This document shows, piece by piece, positions 1-8,097 of a DNA stretch of 51,491 nt. How positions within the stretch are numbered: position 1 is the first letter of the stretch; every line of letters starts with the position of its first letter. Source of the DNA: Lactobacillus delbrueckii subsp. delbrueckii DSM 20074 = JCM 1012. GTDB lineage: Bacteria > Bacillota > Bacilli > Lactobacillales > Lactobacillaceae. Below the pieces are notes generated by a model. That model saw nothing but the letters and a program-made list of their open reading frames with translations, ran no database searches and was not told the DNA's origin. The position numbers were made by a program, and so were the translations under genes. Location: NCBI RefSeq assembly GCF_001433875.1, contig NZ_AZCR01000001.1, forward strand, positions 22,462 through 73,952, given 5' to 3'.

Positions 1-678
1 CTGGGCATCAAGCAGGTAGTTTATCAATTGCCGGCTGATGAAAGCGAAGAGGATGTCTTAAAGTTGATCGACAGCTTGAACGCGGACCCGGAAGTTTCCA
101 GCCTGATGGTCCAGTTACCGGTTCCCCCGCAGATCAATGCTGACCGGGTCATTGAAAGGATCGATCCGGAGAAGGACGTTGACTGCCTGACTCCGGCCAA
201 TATCGGCCGCCTCTGGCAGGGCAAGCACTTTGTCGAACCAGCTACGGCTGCCGGCATCATTGCTCTTTTGGACCACTACCAAATTGACTTGACTGGAAAG
301 AACGCCGTGATTGTCGGCCGGTCAAACATTGTCGGCAAGCCCCTGGCTGCCTTGATGCTGGAAAGAAACGCTTCTGTCTCAATCCTGCACTCCCGCAGCC
401 GGAACTTGGCTGACTTGACCAAGCAGGCCGACATCCTGGTCTGCGCGGTCGGCAAGGCGGAAATGATCAAGGCGGACATGGTTAAAGAAGGGGCGGTCGT
501 GATTGATGTAGGCATCAACCGGGTGGACGGCCACCTGGTCGGTGACGTTGATTTTGCCCCCGTTAAAGAAAAGGCCAGCTGGATCACGCCTGTGCCTGGC
601 GGGGTTGGCCCTTTGACGGTAGAGTTTTTAATGGAAGAAGTCATCAAATTGACGAGGAGACAGCATGGACTCGATTAA
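1..678 (+). CDS. folD: Bifunctional methylenetetrahydrofolate dehydrogenase / methenyltetrahydrofolate cyclohydrolase (5'-truncated by window edge)
   Basis: FolD interconverts 5,10-methylene-THF, methenyl-THF and 10-formyl-THF in the cytosol, supplying one-carbon units for purines and for the formyl group that Fmt (encoded further on) puts on initiator tRNA. The frame is open from base 1, so the start codon lies upstream; about 225 of the usual ~285 residues are seen. Visible family motifs are the QLPVPPQIN stretch with the later DVDCLTPANIGRL, the nucleotide-binding GRSNIVGKPLA and the C-terminal PGGVGPLTVEFLMEE. The last 14 bases overlap xseA, so the two are probably cotranscribed. No defect is seen in the visible part. 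Confidence 0.96.
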   Translation: MGIKQVVYQLPADESEEDVLKLIDSLNADPEVSSLMVQLPVPPQINADRVIERIDPEKDVDCLTPANIGRLWQGKHFVEPATAAGIIALLDHYQIDLTGKNAVIVGRSNIVGKPLAALMLERNASVSILHSRSRNLADLTKQADILVCAVGKAEMIKADMVKEGAVVIDVGINRVDGHLVGDVDFAPVKEKASWITPVPGGVGPLTVEFLMEEVIKLTRRQHGLD

Positions 679-2035
679 GGGGACGGACGAAAAGTACCTG
701 ACTGTCAGTGAATTAAATTGGTATGTTAAGCAGAAATTTGACCGGGATCCCTACCTGCGACAAATTTTTCTCCAAGGGGAATTGTCGAATTTCCGCTTCC
801 GGAGAGGTGGTCACCAGTACTTTTCTTTAAAAGACGACAAGTCTAAAATCAATGTGGTGATGTTCCGCGGAGACTTTGACAAGGTTAAGTTCGAGCCGGA
901 AGAAGGGATGAAGGTCTACGTGACCGGCCGCTTGTCAACTTATGAAGCCCAGGGCAGCTACCAGTTTTATGCCAAAAGCATGGAACCGGCCGGCCTTGGT
1001 GCCTTGTATGAACGCTTTAGGCAGCTGCAGGAGAAGCTGGCTAAAGAAGGCCTCTTTGCCCAAGAGCACAAGCGCCCTCTGCCCCTTTTTCCAGATAAGA
1101 TCGCTGTTGTGACTTCAGCCTCCGGGGCGGTCATCCACGACATCATGGTAACGGCTAACCGCCGCTTCCCGCACGCTGAAATTGACCTTTTTCCAGCCCA
1201 GGTGCAAGGGGAAAGCGCAGCTGGCAGCTTGGTTTCTGCTATGCAGCAGATCCAAGCCCGGGCAGATGAATATGACGTGCTCATTATCGGCCGGGGGGGC
1301 GGGTCTTTAGAAGACCTGTGGCCTTTTAACGAAGAAGAAGTGGTCCGCCAGGTTTATGCCATGAAGATGCCGGTGATTTCATCAGTTGGTCACGAAACAG
1401 ATACCACCCTCTGTGACCTGGCAGCTGACTGCCGGGCGGCTACGCCAACGGCAGCCGCTGAAATGGCGACGCCGGCCCTGCCCCTGGTCCTGGCTGAAAT
1501 TGGCCAGCTGCAGACCCGGCTTTTGACCGACATCCGGGCCGTGATCCAGGTCCGGGCCCAGGCCCTGGCCCAGCTGGAGAATTCTTTTATCATGAAAGAG
1601 CCCCAGCGCCTCTATGAGCAGAAGATGCAGCAGGTCGACCAATTGTCCCAGCAGCTGAGCCGGATAATGGAAGTAATTGTCAAAGACCAGGGGCAAAAGC
1701 TCAGCCTTTTGACCCAGCGCCTCCAGCACCAGGCCCCAGACCGGAGAATCAAGCAGCTTAAGCAGGAAAACAGCTACCTGGCCAAGAGCCTGGAAATGGG
1801 GATCAAGCGGATTCTGGAACAAAAGCAGGCTGCCTGCCGGCAGGCCGTCCAGCAGCTGGACGACTACAGTCCTTTAAAGACCCTGGCCCGGGGCTACAGC
1901 TACACGACTGACGCGAGCGGCAACGTGGTCAAGTCAGTTCAGCAATTGGCTCCAGGCGACCAGGTTCGCCTGCACTTAAAGGATGGCCAGGCCATCGGCC
2001 GGATTGAAGAGATTAAGGAAGGAAAGAATGACTGA
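665..2035 (+). CDS. xseA: Exodeoxyribonuclease VII large subunit
   Basis: Catalytic subunit of exonuclease VII, which degrades single-stranded DNA from both ends in repair. The 456 residues match the usual family length. The N-terminal OB fold (about residues 10-110, with LQGELSNFRFRRGGHQYFSLKD) is followed by the catalytic region holding GRGGGSLEDLWPFNEE (about 209-224) and SVGHETD (about 239-245), then a long coiled-coil region rich in Gln and Leu. ATG 665 is preceded by a GAGGAG-like ribosome site and overlaps the folD end. The stop overlaps the xseB start, so the two subunits are translationally coupled. Confidence 0.97.
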   Translation: MDSIKGTDEKYLTVSELNWYVKQKFDRDPYLRQIFLQGELSNFRFRRGGHQYFSLKDDKSKINVVMFRGDFDKVKFEPEEGMKVYVTGRLSTYEAQGSYQFYAKSMEPAGLGALYERFRQLQEKLAKEGLFAQEHKRPLPLFPDKIAVVTSASGAVIHDIMVTANRRFPHAEIDLFPAQVQGESAAGSLVSAMQQIQARADEYDVLIIGRGGGSLEDLWPFNEEEVVRQVYAMKMPVISSVGHETDTTLCDLAADCRAATPTAAAEMATPALPLVLAEIGQLQTRLLTDIRAVIQVRAQALAQLENSFIMKEPQRLYEQKMQQVDQLSQQLSRIMEVIVKDQGQKLSLLTQRLQHQAPDRRIKQLKQENSYLAKSLEMGIKRILEQKQAACRQAVQQLDDYSPLKTLARGYSYTTDASGNVVKSVQQLAPGDQVRLHLKDGQAIGRIEEIKEGKND

Positions 2036-2267
2036 GAAGAACAATTTTGAAAGCCAGCTCAAGGAGCTGCAGGAAATCGTTGGCCAGCTGGAAAATGGCC
2101 AGTTGTCACTGGAAGAATCATTGGCCCAGTTCCAGACCGGAGTCAAGCTGAGCCGGGAATTGAAGCAGGAATTGACCAAGGCCGAAAACACCGTGGCCAA
2201 GTTGATCGAGTCTGATGGCAGCGAGAAGGAACTTGATCCAACCGATGCTTCAGCACCAAAGGAATAA
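2028..2267 (+). CDS. xseB: Exodeoxyribonuclease VII small subunit
   Basis: Small subunit of exonuclease VII; several copies wrap the coiled coil of XseA. It has 79 residues, a typical size, with the family pattern FESQLKELQEIVGQLENG followed by SLEESLAQFQTGVKL. ATG 2028 is chosen over upstream in-frame starts because it overlaps the xseA stop (ATGACTGA), has the purine-rich GGAAGGAAAG just before it, and gives the normal N-terminus. The C-terminal tail is acidic and variable. Confidence 0.95.
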   Translation: MTEKNNFESQLKELQEIVGQLENGQLSLEESLAQFQTGVKLSRELKQELTKAENTVAKLIESDGSEKELDPTDASAPKE

Positions 2268-2271
2268 AGCC

Positions 2272-3135
2272 ATGACAACTTTTAAAGAATTTCAAGCTAA
2301 GTACACGCCAATCATCAATGATTTTTTAGAAGGACAACTGGCAAAAGAAAGCGATGACTCCCGTTTTGCTGAAATCATGGCTTATTCAGTTATGGCTGGG
2401 GGCAAGCGCCTGCGGCCTTTGCTCTTTTTGGCAACTTTAGACGCCTTGGGCGTTGAGATCACCGAAAAAGAAGTCCAGGCCGCCTGCGGGATTGAACTGA
2501 TCCATACCTATTCTTTGATCCACGATGACCTGCCGGCCATGGACAATGACGATTACCGGCGGGGGGAATTGACCAGCCACAAGAAATGGGGCGAAGCTGA
2601 AGCTATTTTGGCCGGGGATGCCCTCCAGCCTTTAGGTATCCAGTGGATCGCCCAGGCTGAACATAACTGGAAGCTGGTCGAGATCATTACTGAAGCTGTG
2701 GGTCCAAAGGGGATGGTGGCTGGCCAATATCTGGACATCGATACCACCAACAATGAAGACAGCAGTGAAGAAGTGATTGACCACATGGAATGGTTGAAGA
2801 CCGGCTGCTTGATTTTGGCCAGCGTTCAGATGGCCACGGCATTAGCTGCTTGCCCTGACCAGCAGGCCCAAAAGTACCTGGCCTTCGCCAAGCACTTTGG
2901 CCGCTCTTACCAGCTCTATGACGACCTGGTAGACATCGTTGAAAGCCAGGAAGAAGCGGGCAAGGCGACCCATAAGGACCGGGAAGTGGGCAAGAACAAC
3001 AGCTTGACCATGCTGGGGGCAGAGGCAACCAGAAATGAACTCAAGCAGCTGATTGAAAAAGGCAAGGCTGACCTGGCCGGGGAAAAGGCAGAAGTTTTGC
3101 TGGGCTTTTTGGATTTATATCAGAAGGTACTGTAA
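2272..3135 (+). CDS. ispA: Polyprenyl (farnesyl/geranylgeranyl type) diphosphate synthase
   Basis: Trans-prenyltransferase that condenses isopentenyl diphosphate with allylic diphosphates to give the C15/C20 precursor of undecaprenyl phosphate and other isoprenoids. With ATG 2272 the protein is 287 residues. It carries GGKRLRP near residue 45, the first aspartate-rich motif DDLPAMDND (about 85-93) followed by RRGE, and the second aspartate-rich region DDLVD (about 217-221). It sits between xseB and tlyA, the standard lactobacillus order. Its TAA overlaps the next ATG by one base. Exact chain length of the product cannot be told from sequence alone. Confidence 0.93.
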   Translation: MTTFKEFQAKYTPIINDFLEGQLAKESDDSRFAEIMAYSVMAGGKRLRPLLFLATLDALGVEITEKEVQAACGIELIHTYSLIHDDLPAMDNDDYRRGELTSHKKWGEAEAILAGDALQPLGIQWIAQAEHNWKLVEIITEAVGPKGMVAGQYLDIDTTNNEDSSEEVIDHMEWLKTGCLILASVQMATALAACPDQQAQKYLAFAKHFGRSYQLYDDLVDIVESQEEAGKATHKDREVGKNNSLTMLGAEATRNELKQLIEKGKADLAGEKAEVLLGFLDLYQKVL

Positions 3136-3950
3136 TGGCAAGTAAAGAACGCGCGGACGTATTATTGGCCGCCAAGGGAATTTTTAACTCCAGAACTCAG
3201 GCCCAAAGAGCCATCATGGCGGGTCTTGTAACTGACCACAACCACCAGCGGATCGATAAGGCCGGGGAGAAGTTTCCCGTTGACGAAGAATTTTTCATTA
3301 AAAAGGATAAGCTCAAGTATGTTTCCCGGGGCGGTTTCAAATTGGAAAAGGCGGTCAAGGTCTGGAACATTGACTTAAAAGACAAGGTCTGCCTGGATAT
3401 CGGGGCTTCAACTGGTGGCTTTACCGACGTGGCCCTGCAAAATGGGGCCAAGCTGGTCTATGCCTTGGACGTGGGCTATAACCAACTGGCCTGGCAGCTG
3501 CGGGATAACCCCCGGGTGGTGGTGATGGAGCGGCAGAACTTCCGCTACTCGGTTCCCGCCGACTTTACCGAAGGCCTGCCGGACTTTGCCATGACCGACG
3601 TGTCGTTTATCTCCCTGGACTTGATCATGCCGCCGATGTATGAAATCTTGAAAGACCAGGGGGATGCCGTCTGCTTGATCAAGCCCCAGTTTGAGGCCGG
3701 TCCGGAAAATGTCGGCAAGCACGGGATCGTCCGGGACCACGCGGTTCACCAGGCAGTGATCGAGCACACTATGGCCAAGGCCCTGGAAATTGGCTTTTCC
3801 ATTTTGGGCGTTGACTATTCACCAATCAAGGGCGGCAAGGGGAATATTGAATTTTTGCTTCACTTGAAGAAGGACCAGGCAAATCCAGGGCAGAATCTCT
3901 GGTCCAGCTCAGTCAGCGAGCTGGTTGACCGGGCTGCCCAGGGTCTGTAG
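3135..3950 (+). CDS. tlyA: TlyA-family rRNA methyltransferase (S4 domain plus FtsJ-like fold)
   Basis: Predicted S-adenosylmethionine-dependent 2'-O-methyltransferase of ribosomal RNA, related to TlyA of mycobacteria and YqxC of Bacillus. The 271 residues contain an N-terminal S4 RNA-binding domain (residues 5-65, RADVLLAAKGIFNSRTQAQ), the SAM-binding motif LDIGASTGGFTD (about 86-97), DVSFISLDLI, and a lysine in LIKPQFEAG that fits the catalytic K-D-K pattern. It overlaps ispA by one base and precedes recN by 21 bases. In many Firmicutes an argR gene lies between tlyA and recN; none is present here. Target nucleotide is unknown. Confidence 0.92.
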   Translation: MASKERADVLLAAKGIFNSRTQAQRAIMAGLVTDHNHQRIDKAGEKFPVDEEFFIKKDKLKYVSRGGFKLEKAVKVWNIDLKDKVCLDIGASTGGFTDVALQNGAKLVYALDVGYNQLAWQLRDNPRVVVMERQNFRYSVPADFTEGLPDFAMTDVSFISLDLIMPPMYEILKDQGDAVCLIKPQFEAGPENVGKHGIVRDHAVHQAVIEHTMAKALEIGFSILGVDYSPIKGGKGNIEFLLHLKKDQANPGQNLWSSSVSELVDRAAQGL

Positions 3951-3971
3951 AAAGGATGCTGTGGGACGCTT

Positions 3972-5660
3972 ATGCTTGTAGAATTGGATATCCAGAATTT
4001 TGCTATCATTAAGAGTCTGAAAATCAAGTTTCAGCCGCAAATGACAGTCCTGATCGGGGAAACCGGGGCCGGCAAGTCCATTTTGATCGATGCTTTGTCA
4101 CTTTTGCTGGGCCACCGGGCCCAAAAAGAAATGGTCCGGTCTGGCCAGAGCAAGGCAGTGGTGACGGGCCTTTTTACCCTGCAAGATGAGGAAATGCGGG
4201 AAGTTGAACAAATCGCGGATGACTACGGCCTGCCGATGGACGGTGATGACCTGATCATCAGCCGGGAGATTTCCAGCAAGGGCCGGAACGTCATCCGGAT
4301 CAACGGGCAACTGACCACCATCACCGCTTTGGCAAAAATTGGTGAGTACCTGGTCGACATCCATGGCCAAAACGACCAGCAGATGCTGATGGACCAAAGC
4401 CGGCAGATTGACCTAGTCGATGAATACGCGGGCAAGGACTTCAAGCCCCTTTTATGCAAGTACCAGGCTGAATACCAGACCTGGCAAAGCCTTAACCAGC
4501 GTCTGGAGCACCTGCGCCGGGACAGCCGGGAACTGGCCCAGCGCCAGGACATCCTCCAGTTCCAGGTCGAAGAGTTGACCCAAGCGGATTTGACGGATGA
4601 GCAGGAAGACCAGAACTTGGAAGACGAGTTCAACAAGCTGAACAATTACCAGAAGATTGCTGAATCCGCCAACTTCATGATCCAGCTTTTTGACGATGAC
4701 GAGCATGGCTTAACCAGCCTGCTGGGGGATGCCCAAGGAACGGCAGAAGATTTGGCCGACCTGGACAAGGACTTCAAGAATGTGGCCCAGTCCATTACTG
4801 ACGGGGTATATTCGCTGAGCGATGCCCGCTCAGAACTGGGCGACATCATGGACAGCTTGGAATTTGATGAAGAACGCTACCAGTACGTGCAAAACCGCCT
4901 GGACCTCTTGAACAACTTGAAGAAGAAGTATGGACCAAGCCTGGCAGACGTTTTTGACTTCTATGCAAAAGTATCCAAGGAGCTCAGCCAGTTTGAAACT
5001 GGTGGCCTTGACGAAGAAGAACTGGTCAAGCAGATAGCCGCTGTTGAGGAAAAAATGTCAGTCATGGCGGCTGACCTCCACCAGGCCAGAGAATCTACCG
5101 CCTTGAAGCTGGAAGAAGCGATCAAGCATGAACTGGCTGACCTGTACATGGACAAAGCCCGTTTCTCCATCCGCTTCGCCAAGACTGATAATTTCACGGT
5201 CAAGGGGACTGATGACCTGGCCTTCTACATCGCGCCAAACCCAGGCGAAGAGCTGATGCCACTGGTCAAGATCGTTTCCGGCGGGGAACAGTCCCGGCTG
5301 ATCCTGGCCCTAAAGGCTATCTTCTCCCGGGTTGAGCCGGTTGGCACCATGGTCTTTGATGAAATTGACACCGGGGTTTCCGGCCGGGTGGCAGCGGCCA
5401 TCGGCAAGAAGATGCACGCGATTGCCGGCCAAAAGCAGGTTATCGCCATCACCCACTCCCCGCAGGTAGCGGCCAGCGCCGACCACCGCTTTGCCATCGC
5501 CAAGCAGGTTGCAGCCGGTGAGACCTTTACCCAGGTCAAGGAACTTAATGAAGACAGCAGCATCAAGATGATCGCCCAGATGATGGCCGGAGCTAATGTC
5601 AGCGAAGCTGCTGAGCAAAACGCGGCCGACCTGATTGCCAGTCAGCGGAAACAAGATTAG
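3972..5660 (+). CDS. recN: DNA repair protein RecN
   Basis: SMC-like ATPase that gathers and holds double-strand break ends for recombinational repair. The 562 residues fit the family. Walker A GETGAGKS lies at about residues 29-36, a coiled-coil middle spans about 150-350, the ABC-type signature SGGEQSRLILALK is near 436 and the Walker B FDEIDTGVSG near 460, followed by the switch ITHSPQVAA. RecN is often SOS-induced, but no LexA-like box is seen just upstream; it appears to be read with the xse-isp-tly genes. A strong terminator follows. Confidence 0.97.
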   Translation: MLVELDIQNFAIIKSLKIKFQPQMTVLIGETGAGKSILIDALSLLLGHRAQKEMVRSGQSKAVVTGLFTLQDEEMREVEQIADDYGLPMDGDDLIISREISSKGRNVIRINGQLTTITALAKIGEYLVDIHGQNDQQMLMDQSRQIDLVDEYAGKDFKPLLCKYQAEYQTWQSLNQRLEHLRRDSRELAQRQDILQFQVEELTQADLTDEQEDQNLEDEFNKLNNYQKIAESANFMIQLFDDDEHGLTSLLGDAQGTAEDLADLDKDFKNVAQSITDGVYSLSDARSELGDIMDSLEFDEERYQYVQNRLDLLNNLKKKYGPSLADVFDFYAKVSKELSQFETGGLDEEELVKQIAAVEEKMSVMAADLHQARESTALKLEEAIKHELADLYMDKARFSIRFAKTDNFTVKGTDDLAFYIAPNPGEELMPLVKIVSGGEQSRLILALKAIFSRVEPVGTMVFDEIDTGVSGRVAAAIGKKMHAIAGQKQVIAITHSPQVAASADHRFAIAKQVAAGETFTQVKELNEDSSIKMIAQMMAGANVSEAAEQNAADLIASQRKQD

Positions 5661-5679
5661 AAAATAATTATCAAAAAAT

Positions 5680-5711
5680 AACTCTCTTGCCAGAAGGCAG
5701 GAGAGTTTTTT
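5680..5711 (+). terminator. Rho-independent terminator after recN
   Basis: Arms 5680-5691 and 5696-5707 pair over about 12 bp with one G-T wobble around an AGAA loop, then run into six T residues (5706-5711). It closes the folD-recN run. Confidence 0.9.
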
Positions 5712-5809
5712 GAATGCGCATGGGAAGAATACGCAATTTCTGCTTTAATTGCAGGTGAAAAGCGTTGACAATGGATAATTGCTGTTTTGATTTAAGTTTA
5801 AACATACTC

Positions 5810-5833
5810 CCAGAAAATATAATGTATTTCTGG
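5810..5833 (+). promoter_or_regulatory. Inverted repeat around a -10 box upstream of the oppA pseudogene
   Basis: CCAGAAA (5810-5816) and TTTCTGG (5827-5833) form a perfect 7-bp inverted repeat with a 10-base spacer that contains TATAAT (5818-5823). The layout is that of a repressor operator on a promoter; a good -35 at 17 bp was not found. The half-site resembles part of a CodY-type site, but the regulator is unknown. A separate TTGACA occurs at 5765-5770. Confidence 0.5.
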
Positions 5834-5869
5834 ACCAGTAAAAATCTGCAAGAAAGAGAGGACGAAAAG

Positions 5870-6656
5870 ATGAGATCAATTAAGAATAAAGCACCGCTGG
5901 CTCTGGCGGCCTTGTCAATGATTATGCTGACGGCTTGCGGCAAATCCAATAGCCAGGCCAGCAAGAAGCAGGAATTTTCCTGGTCGACTTCAGCTGAAAT
6001 TTCGACCATTGACATGTCCAAGCCCAGTGATACTGTCAGCTTTGACCAATTGCGGAACACAATGGAAGGCTTGTACCGGACCGGGAAAAATGGCAAGTTG
6101 ATGCCGGCCCTGGCCACCAGCAGCAAGGTTTCCAAGGACGGCAAGACCTCTATACCTTTTACTTTGTGCAAGTCCAAGTGGAGTGATGGCAGTCCGGTCA
6201 CGGCCAAGGACTTTGTCTATTCCTGGTGAAGAACGGTCAACCCTAAGACGGCTTCAGAATATGCCTACTTGTTTGACGGCATCAAGAATGCCACGGCTAT
6301 TACTGCCGGCAAGAAGCCTTTATCCAGCCTGGGCGTGAAAGCAGAAGGCGACTACAAGCTGGTCGTGACTTTGGACCGGCGGATTCTTTACTTCAAGAAC
6401 TTGATGGCTTTCGCCCTCTTCTTCCCGCAGGCAGAAAAGGCGGTCAAGAAGTACGGGTCCAACTACGGGACGGCTTCAAAGTACATGCTTTATAACGGGC
6501 CGTATATGCAAAAAGGCTGGACGGGGTCCAACCTGTCTTGGAAGATGGTCAAGAACAAGTAGTATCTCAACTGCTTACTTGATCAGACCGGAAATCAATA
6601 ATGTCTACAACGACAACTTCGGCGGCTGGCAGTTCAAGTACGCCAGCGTGAAATAA
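5870..6656 (+). pseudogene. Oligopeptide ABC transporter substrate-binding lipoprotein (OppA-like), nonsense codon plus large internal deletion
   Basis: The remnant starts with a lipoprotein signal peptide ending in the lipobox LTAC (Cys 23) and reads as a family 5 peptide-binding protein, with KSKWSDGSPVTAKDFVYSW. A TGA at 6227-6229 interrupts the highly conserved YSW-xR-TVNP stretch, consistent with CGA or CAA changed to TGA. Reading continues in the same frame to 6562 (ending near WKMVKNK). The next homologous codons are the extreme C-terminus, NNVYNDNFGGWQFKYASVK, in another frame up to TAA 6654-6656. A normal protein of ~540 residues is thus reduced to about 260 codons; some 280 are deleted at about 6558-6570. 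It is a different subfamily from the two oppA genes at 30-34 kb. Confidence 0.92.
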
Positions 6657-6682
6657 CGAAAAGCGTAAGAGAACATAAGTGC

Positions 6683-6714
6683 AAAAAGAGTCTGGAAAAG
6701 CCAGGCTCTTTTTT
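6683..6714. terminator. Bidirectional terminator between converging genes
   Basis: AAAAAGAGTCTGG (6683-6695) pairs with CCAGGCTCTTTTT (6701-6713), flanked by A-run and T-run, so it can stop transcription from both the oppA remnant and the minus-strand gene that ends at 6718. Confidence 0.85.
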
Positions 6715-6717
6715 GCT

Positions 6718-7023
6718 TTAAGGCAGCTCAACTGTTAAAATGTCATTAATGTCAAGCAAGTAAAAAATCTTGTTGTCGGCATCGCGGAAAACGAAGCGGC
6801 TGGGTGAAATCCGCTTGGTGATCTTGCCAACCCGCCAGCTGCCGTCATTCAAGGTGACCAGGAGATACTGCCTCTTCAAGAAGGCCAGCTGCAATTTAGC
6901 TAAGTTAACTGCCAGGCTGTCGCCGCGGAGGGTGAGCCGGTCTTCGTCATAAGCAAAGAGATAGTGAAAGACCTTCTTAAGGGGCTGAGCGGCTTGGCTG
7001 GCAAAGTTTTGAAATTTGGACAT
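6718..7023 (-). CDS. Small protein of unknown function with an SOS-type promoter
   Basis: A 101-residue cytosolic protein with no signal peptide or membrane segment. The N-terminal half is basic and helical-looking; the C-terminal half reads as short beta strands (LVTLNDGSWRVGKITKRI, then FVFRD and FYLLDINDILTVE). That ending, a strand pair closed by a D-I-x-D-I element, is faintly like YolD-like proteins, small partners of Y-family polymerases in Firmicutes; this is only a resemblance. The start is supported by AAAGGAG ten bases upstream. Its promoter carries two LexA-like boxes, so damage induction is likely. It stands alone between recN and gmk, a site not usually occupied. Confidence 0.8.
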   Translation of the reverse strand: MSKFQNFASQAAQPLKKVFHYLFAYDEDRLTLRGDSLAVNLAKLQLAFLKRQYLLVTLNDGSWRVGKITKRISPSRFVFRDADNKIFYLLDINDILTVELP

Positions 7024-7052
7024 GGTGAATACTCCTTTAAGTAAATCATTTT

Positions 7053-7066
7053 CGAACGCCTGTTTG
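7053..7066. promoter_or_regulatory. LexA/DinR (SOS) box 1
   Basis: CGAACGCCTGTTTG matches the Gram-positive SOS consensus CGAAC-N4-GTTYG at all fixed positions. It lies just downstream of the -10 of the minus-strand gene, around the expected transcription start. Confidence 0.72.
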
Positions 7067-7073
7067 TAAACAT

Positions 7074-7102
7074 ATTATACGAACAAGTATTCGAAAAAAC
7101 AA
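7074..7102 (-). promoter_or_regulatory. Promoter of the minus-strand SOS-type gene
   Basis: On the minus strand, -35 TTGTTT (7102-7097) and -10 TATAAT (7079-7074) are 17 bp apart. The -10 lies between the two LexA-like boxes. Confidence 0.75.
7080..7093. promoter_or_regulatory. LexA/DinR (SOS) box 2
   Basis: CGAACAAGTATTCG differs from CGAAC-N4-GTTCG at one position. It fills the -35/-10 spacer of the minus-strand promoter, a usual place for repression. Confidence 0.68.
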
Positions 7103-7140
7103 GCCCCTTTTTTTAAAAAAGCTTTTTTCGGCCTTAAGAC

Positions 7141-7169
7141 TTGATAAGAAGGCGCTTATGGTCCAAAAT
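7141..7169 (+). promoter_or_regulatory. Candidate promoter for gmk-rpoZ
   Basis: TTGATA (7141-7146), 17 bp, then CAAAAT (7164-7169), 28 bases before the gmk start. The -10 is a modest match. Confidence 0.4.
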
Positions 7170-7197
7170 AGAATTACTAGTCAAAAAAGGAGCTATC

Positions 7198-7812
7198 ATG
7201 GCAGATAAAGGATTACTGTTGGTTTTGTCCGGCCCGTCCGGGGTGGGCAAGGGAACCGTCAAAAGCGCAATTGTTGAACACAAGGTCTTCCCCTTCGAAT
7301 ACTCAGTCTCAATGACTACCCGCAAGCCCCGTGAAGGCGAAGTGAACGGGAAAGACTACTACTTTGTGACCAGGGAAGAATTCAAGCAGGCGATTGCTGA
7401 TAATCAGCTGCTGGAATACAACGAGTACGTCGGCAACCTTTACGGGACCCCTTTGGGCCCGGTCAAGGAAATGTTGGCTGCCGGCAAGGACGTCTTGCTG
7501 GAAATCGATGTCAACGGGGCCAGAACGGTTCGCCAACAAATGCCAGAAGGCGTCTTTATTTTCTTGACGCCGCCTGACCTGCACACTTTAAGAGACCGGC
7601 TGGAACACCGGGGCACGGAATCCGAAGACGTGATCCGGGGCAGAATTGCCCAAGCGCGCAAGGAAATTCTGGTGATGCAGGACTATGATTACGCGGTAGT
7701 CAACGACACTGTCGCCAACGCCGTCAACCACATTAAAGCAATCGTTGACGCTGAACACGTCAGCGTCAAGCGCGTGATCGGTGATTATCGGAAAATGGTT
7801 AAGGAGGACTAA
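7198..7812 (+). CDS. gmk: Guanylate kinase
   Basis: Phosphorylates GMP to GDP with ATP, an essential step of guanine nucleotide supply and (p)ppGpp metabolism. From ATG 7198 it has 204 residues, the normal size. The P-loop GPSGVGKGT (about 12-20), [20 protein letters not shown] for GMP binding, and LLEIDVNGA are all present. ATG 7198 is preferred to earlier in-frame starts because AAAGGAG ends six bases before it and the N-terminus then matches the family. It is followed after one base by rpoZ. Confidence 0.97.
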   Translation: MADKGLLLVLSGPSGVGKGTVKSAIVEHKVFPFEYSVSMTTRKPREGEVNGKDYYFVTREEFKQAIADNQLLEYNEYVGNLYGTPLGPVKEMLAAGKDVLLEIDVNGARTVRQQMPEGVFIFLTPPDLHTLRDRLEHRGTESEDVIRGRIAQARKEILVMQDYDYAVVNDTVANAVNHIKAIVDAEHVSVKRVIGDYRKMVKED

Positions 7813-7813
7813 G

Positions 7814-8035
7814 ATGAGAATTACCTATCCATCAATTGACAAGCTGCTAGATGAAGTTGATTCAAGATACTCACTGTCAGTTCTGGCTGCCAAGCGGGCT
7901 GGTGAACTGGAAGCCGGCAAGCCGGGTGCTTTGGACAACTACCACAACTTGAAGCCGGTCGGCCAGGCATTGGAAGAAATTGCCGCCGGCAAGGTAACGA
8001 TTGACGCTGACCCTCACGGTGAAGCTGACAAATAA
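7814..8035 (+). CDS. rpoZ: DNA-directed RNA polymerase omega subunit
   Basis: Small RNA polymerase subunit that helps fold and hold beta-prime. It has 73 residues, with [17 protein letters not shown] and AAKRAGEL as in the family, and a short C-terminus. AAGGAGGA just before ATG 7814 gives a strong ribosome site that overlaps the end of gmk. A terminator follows, separating it from priA. Confidence 0.95.
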   Translation: MRITYPSIDKLLDEVDSRYSLSVLAAKRAGELEAGKPGALDNYHNLKPVGQALEEIAAGKVTIDADPHGEADK

Positions 8036-8041
8036 TCCTTG

Positions 8042-8074
8042 AAGAGGAGCGGACCAGAAGCCCGCTCCTCTTTT
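8042..8074 (+). terminator. Terminator after rpoZ
   Basis: Arms AAGAGGAGCGG (8042-8052) and CCGCTCCTCTT (8062-8072) pair perfectly over 11 bp and end in TTTT. priA begins 24 bases later, so read-through may supply the next genes. Confidence 0.85.
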
Positions 8075-8097
8075 AGCATAAAGGAAGGGAGAAGGAC

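Noticed and set aside
7115-7128. Palindrome AAAAAAGCTTTTTT before gmk
   Set aside because: It has no loop or GC-rich stem, so it is not a convincing terminator; kept only as AT-rich spacer.
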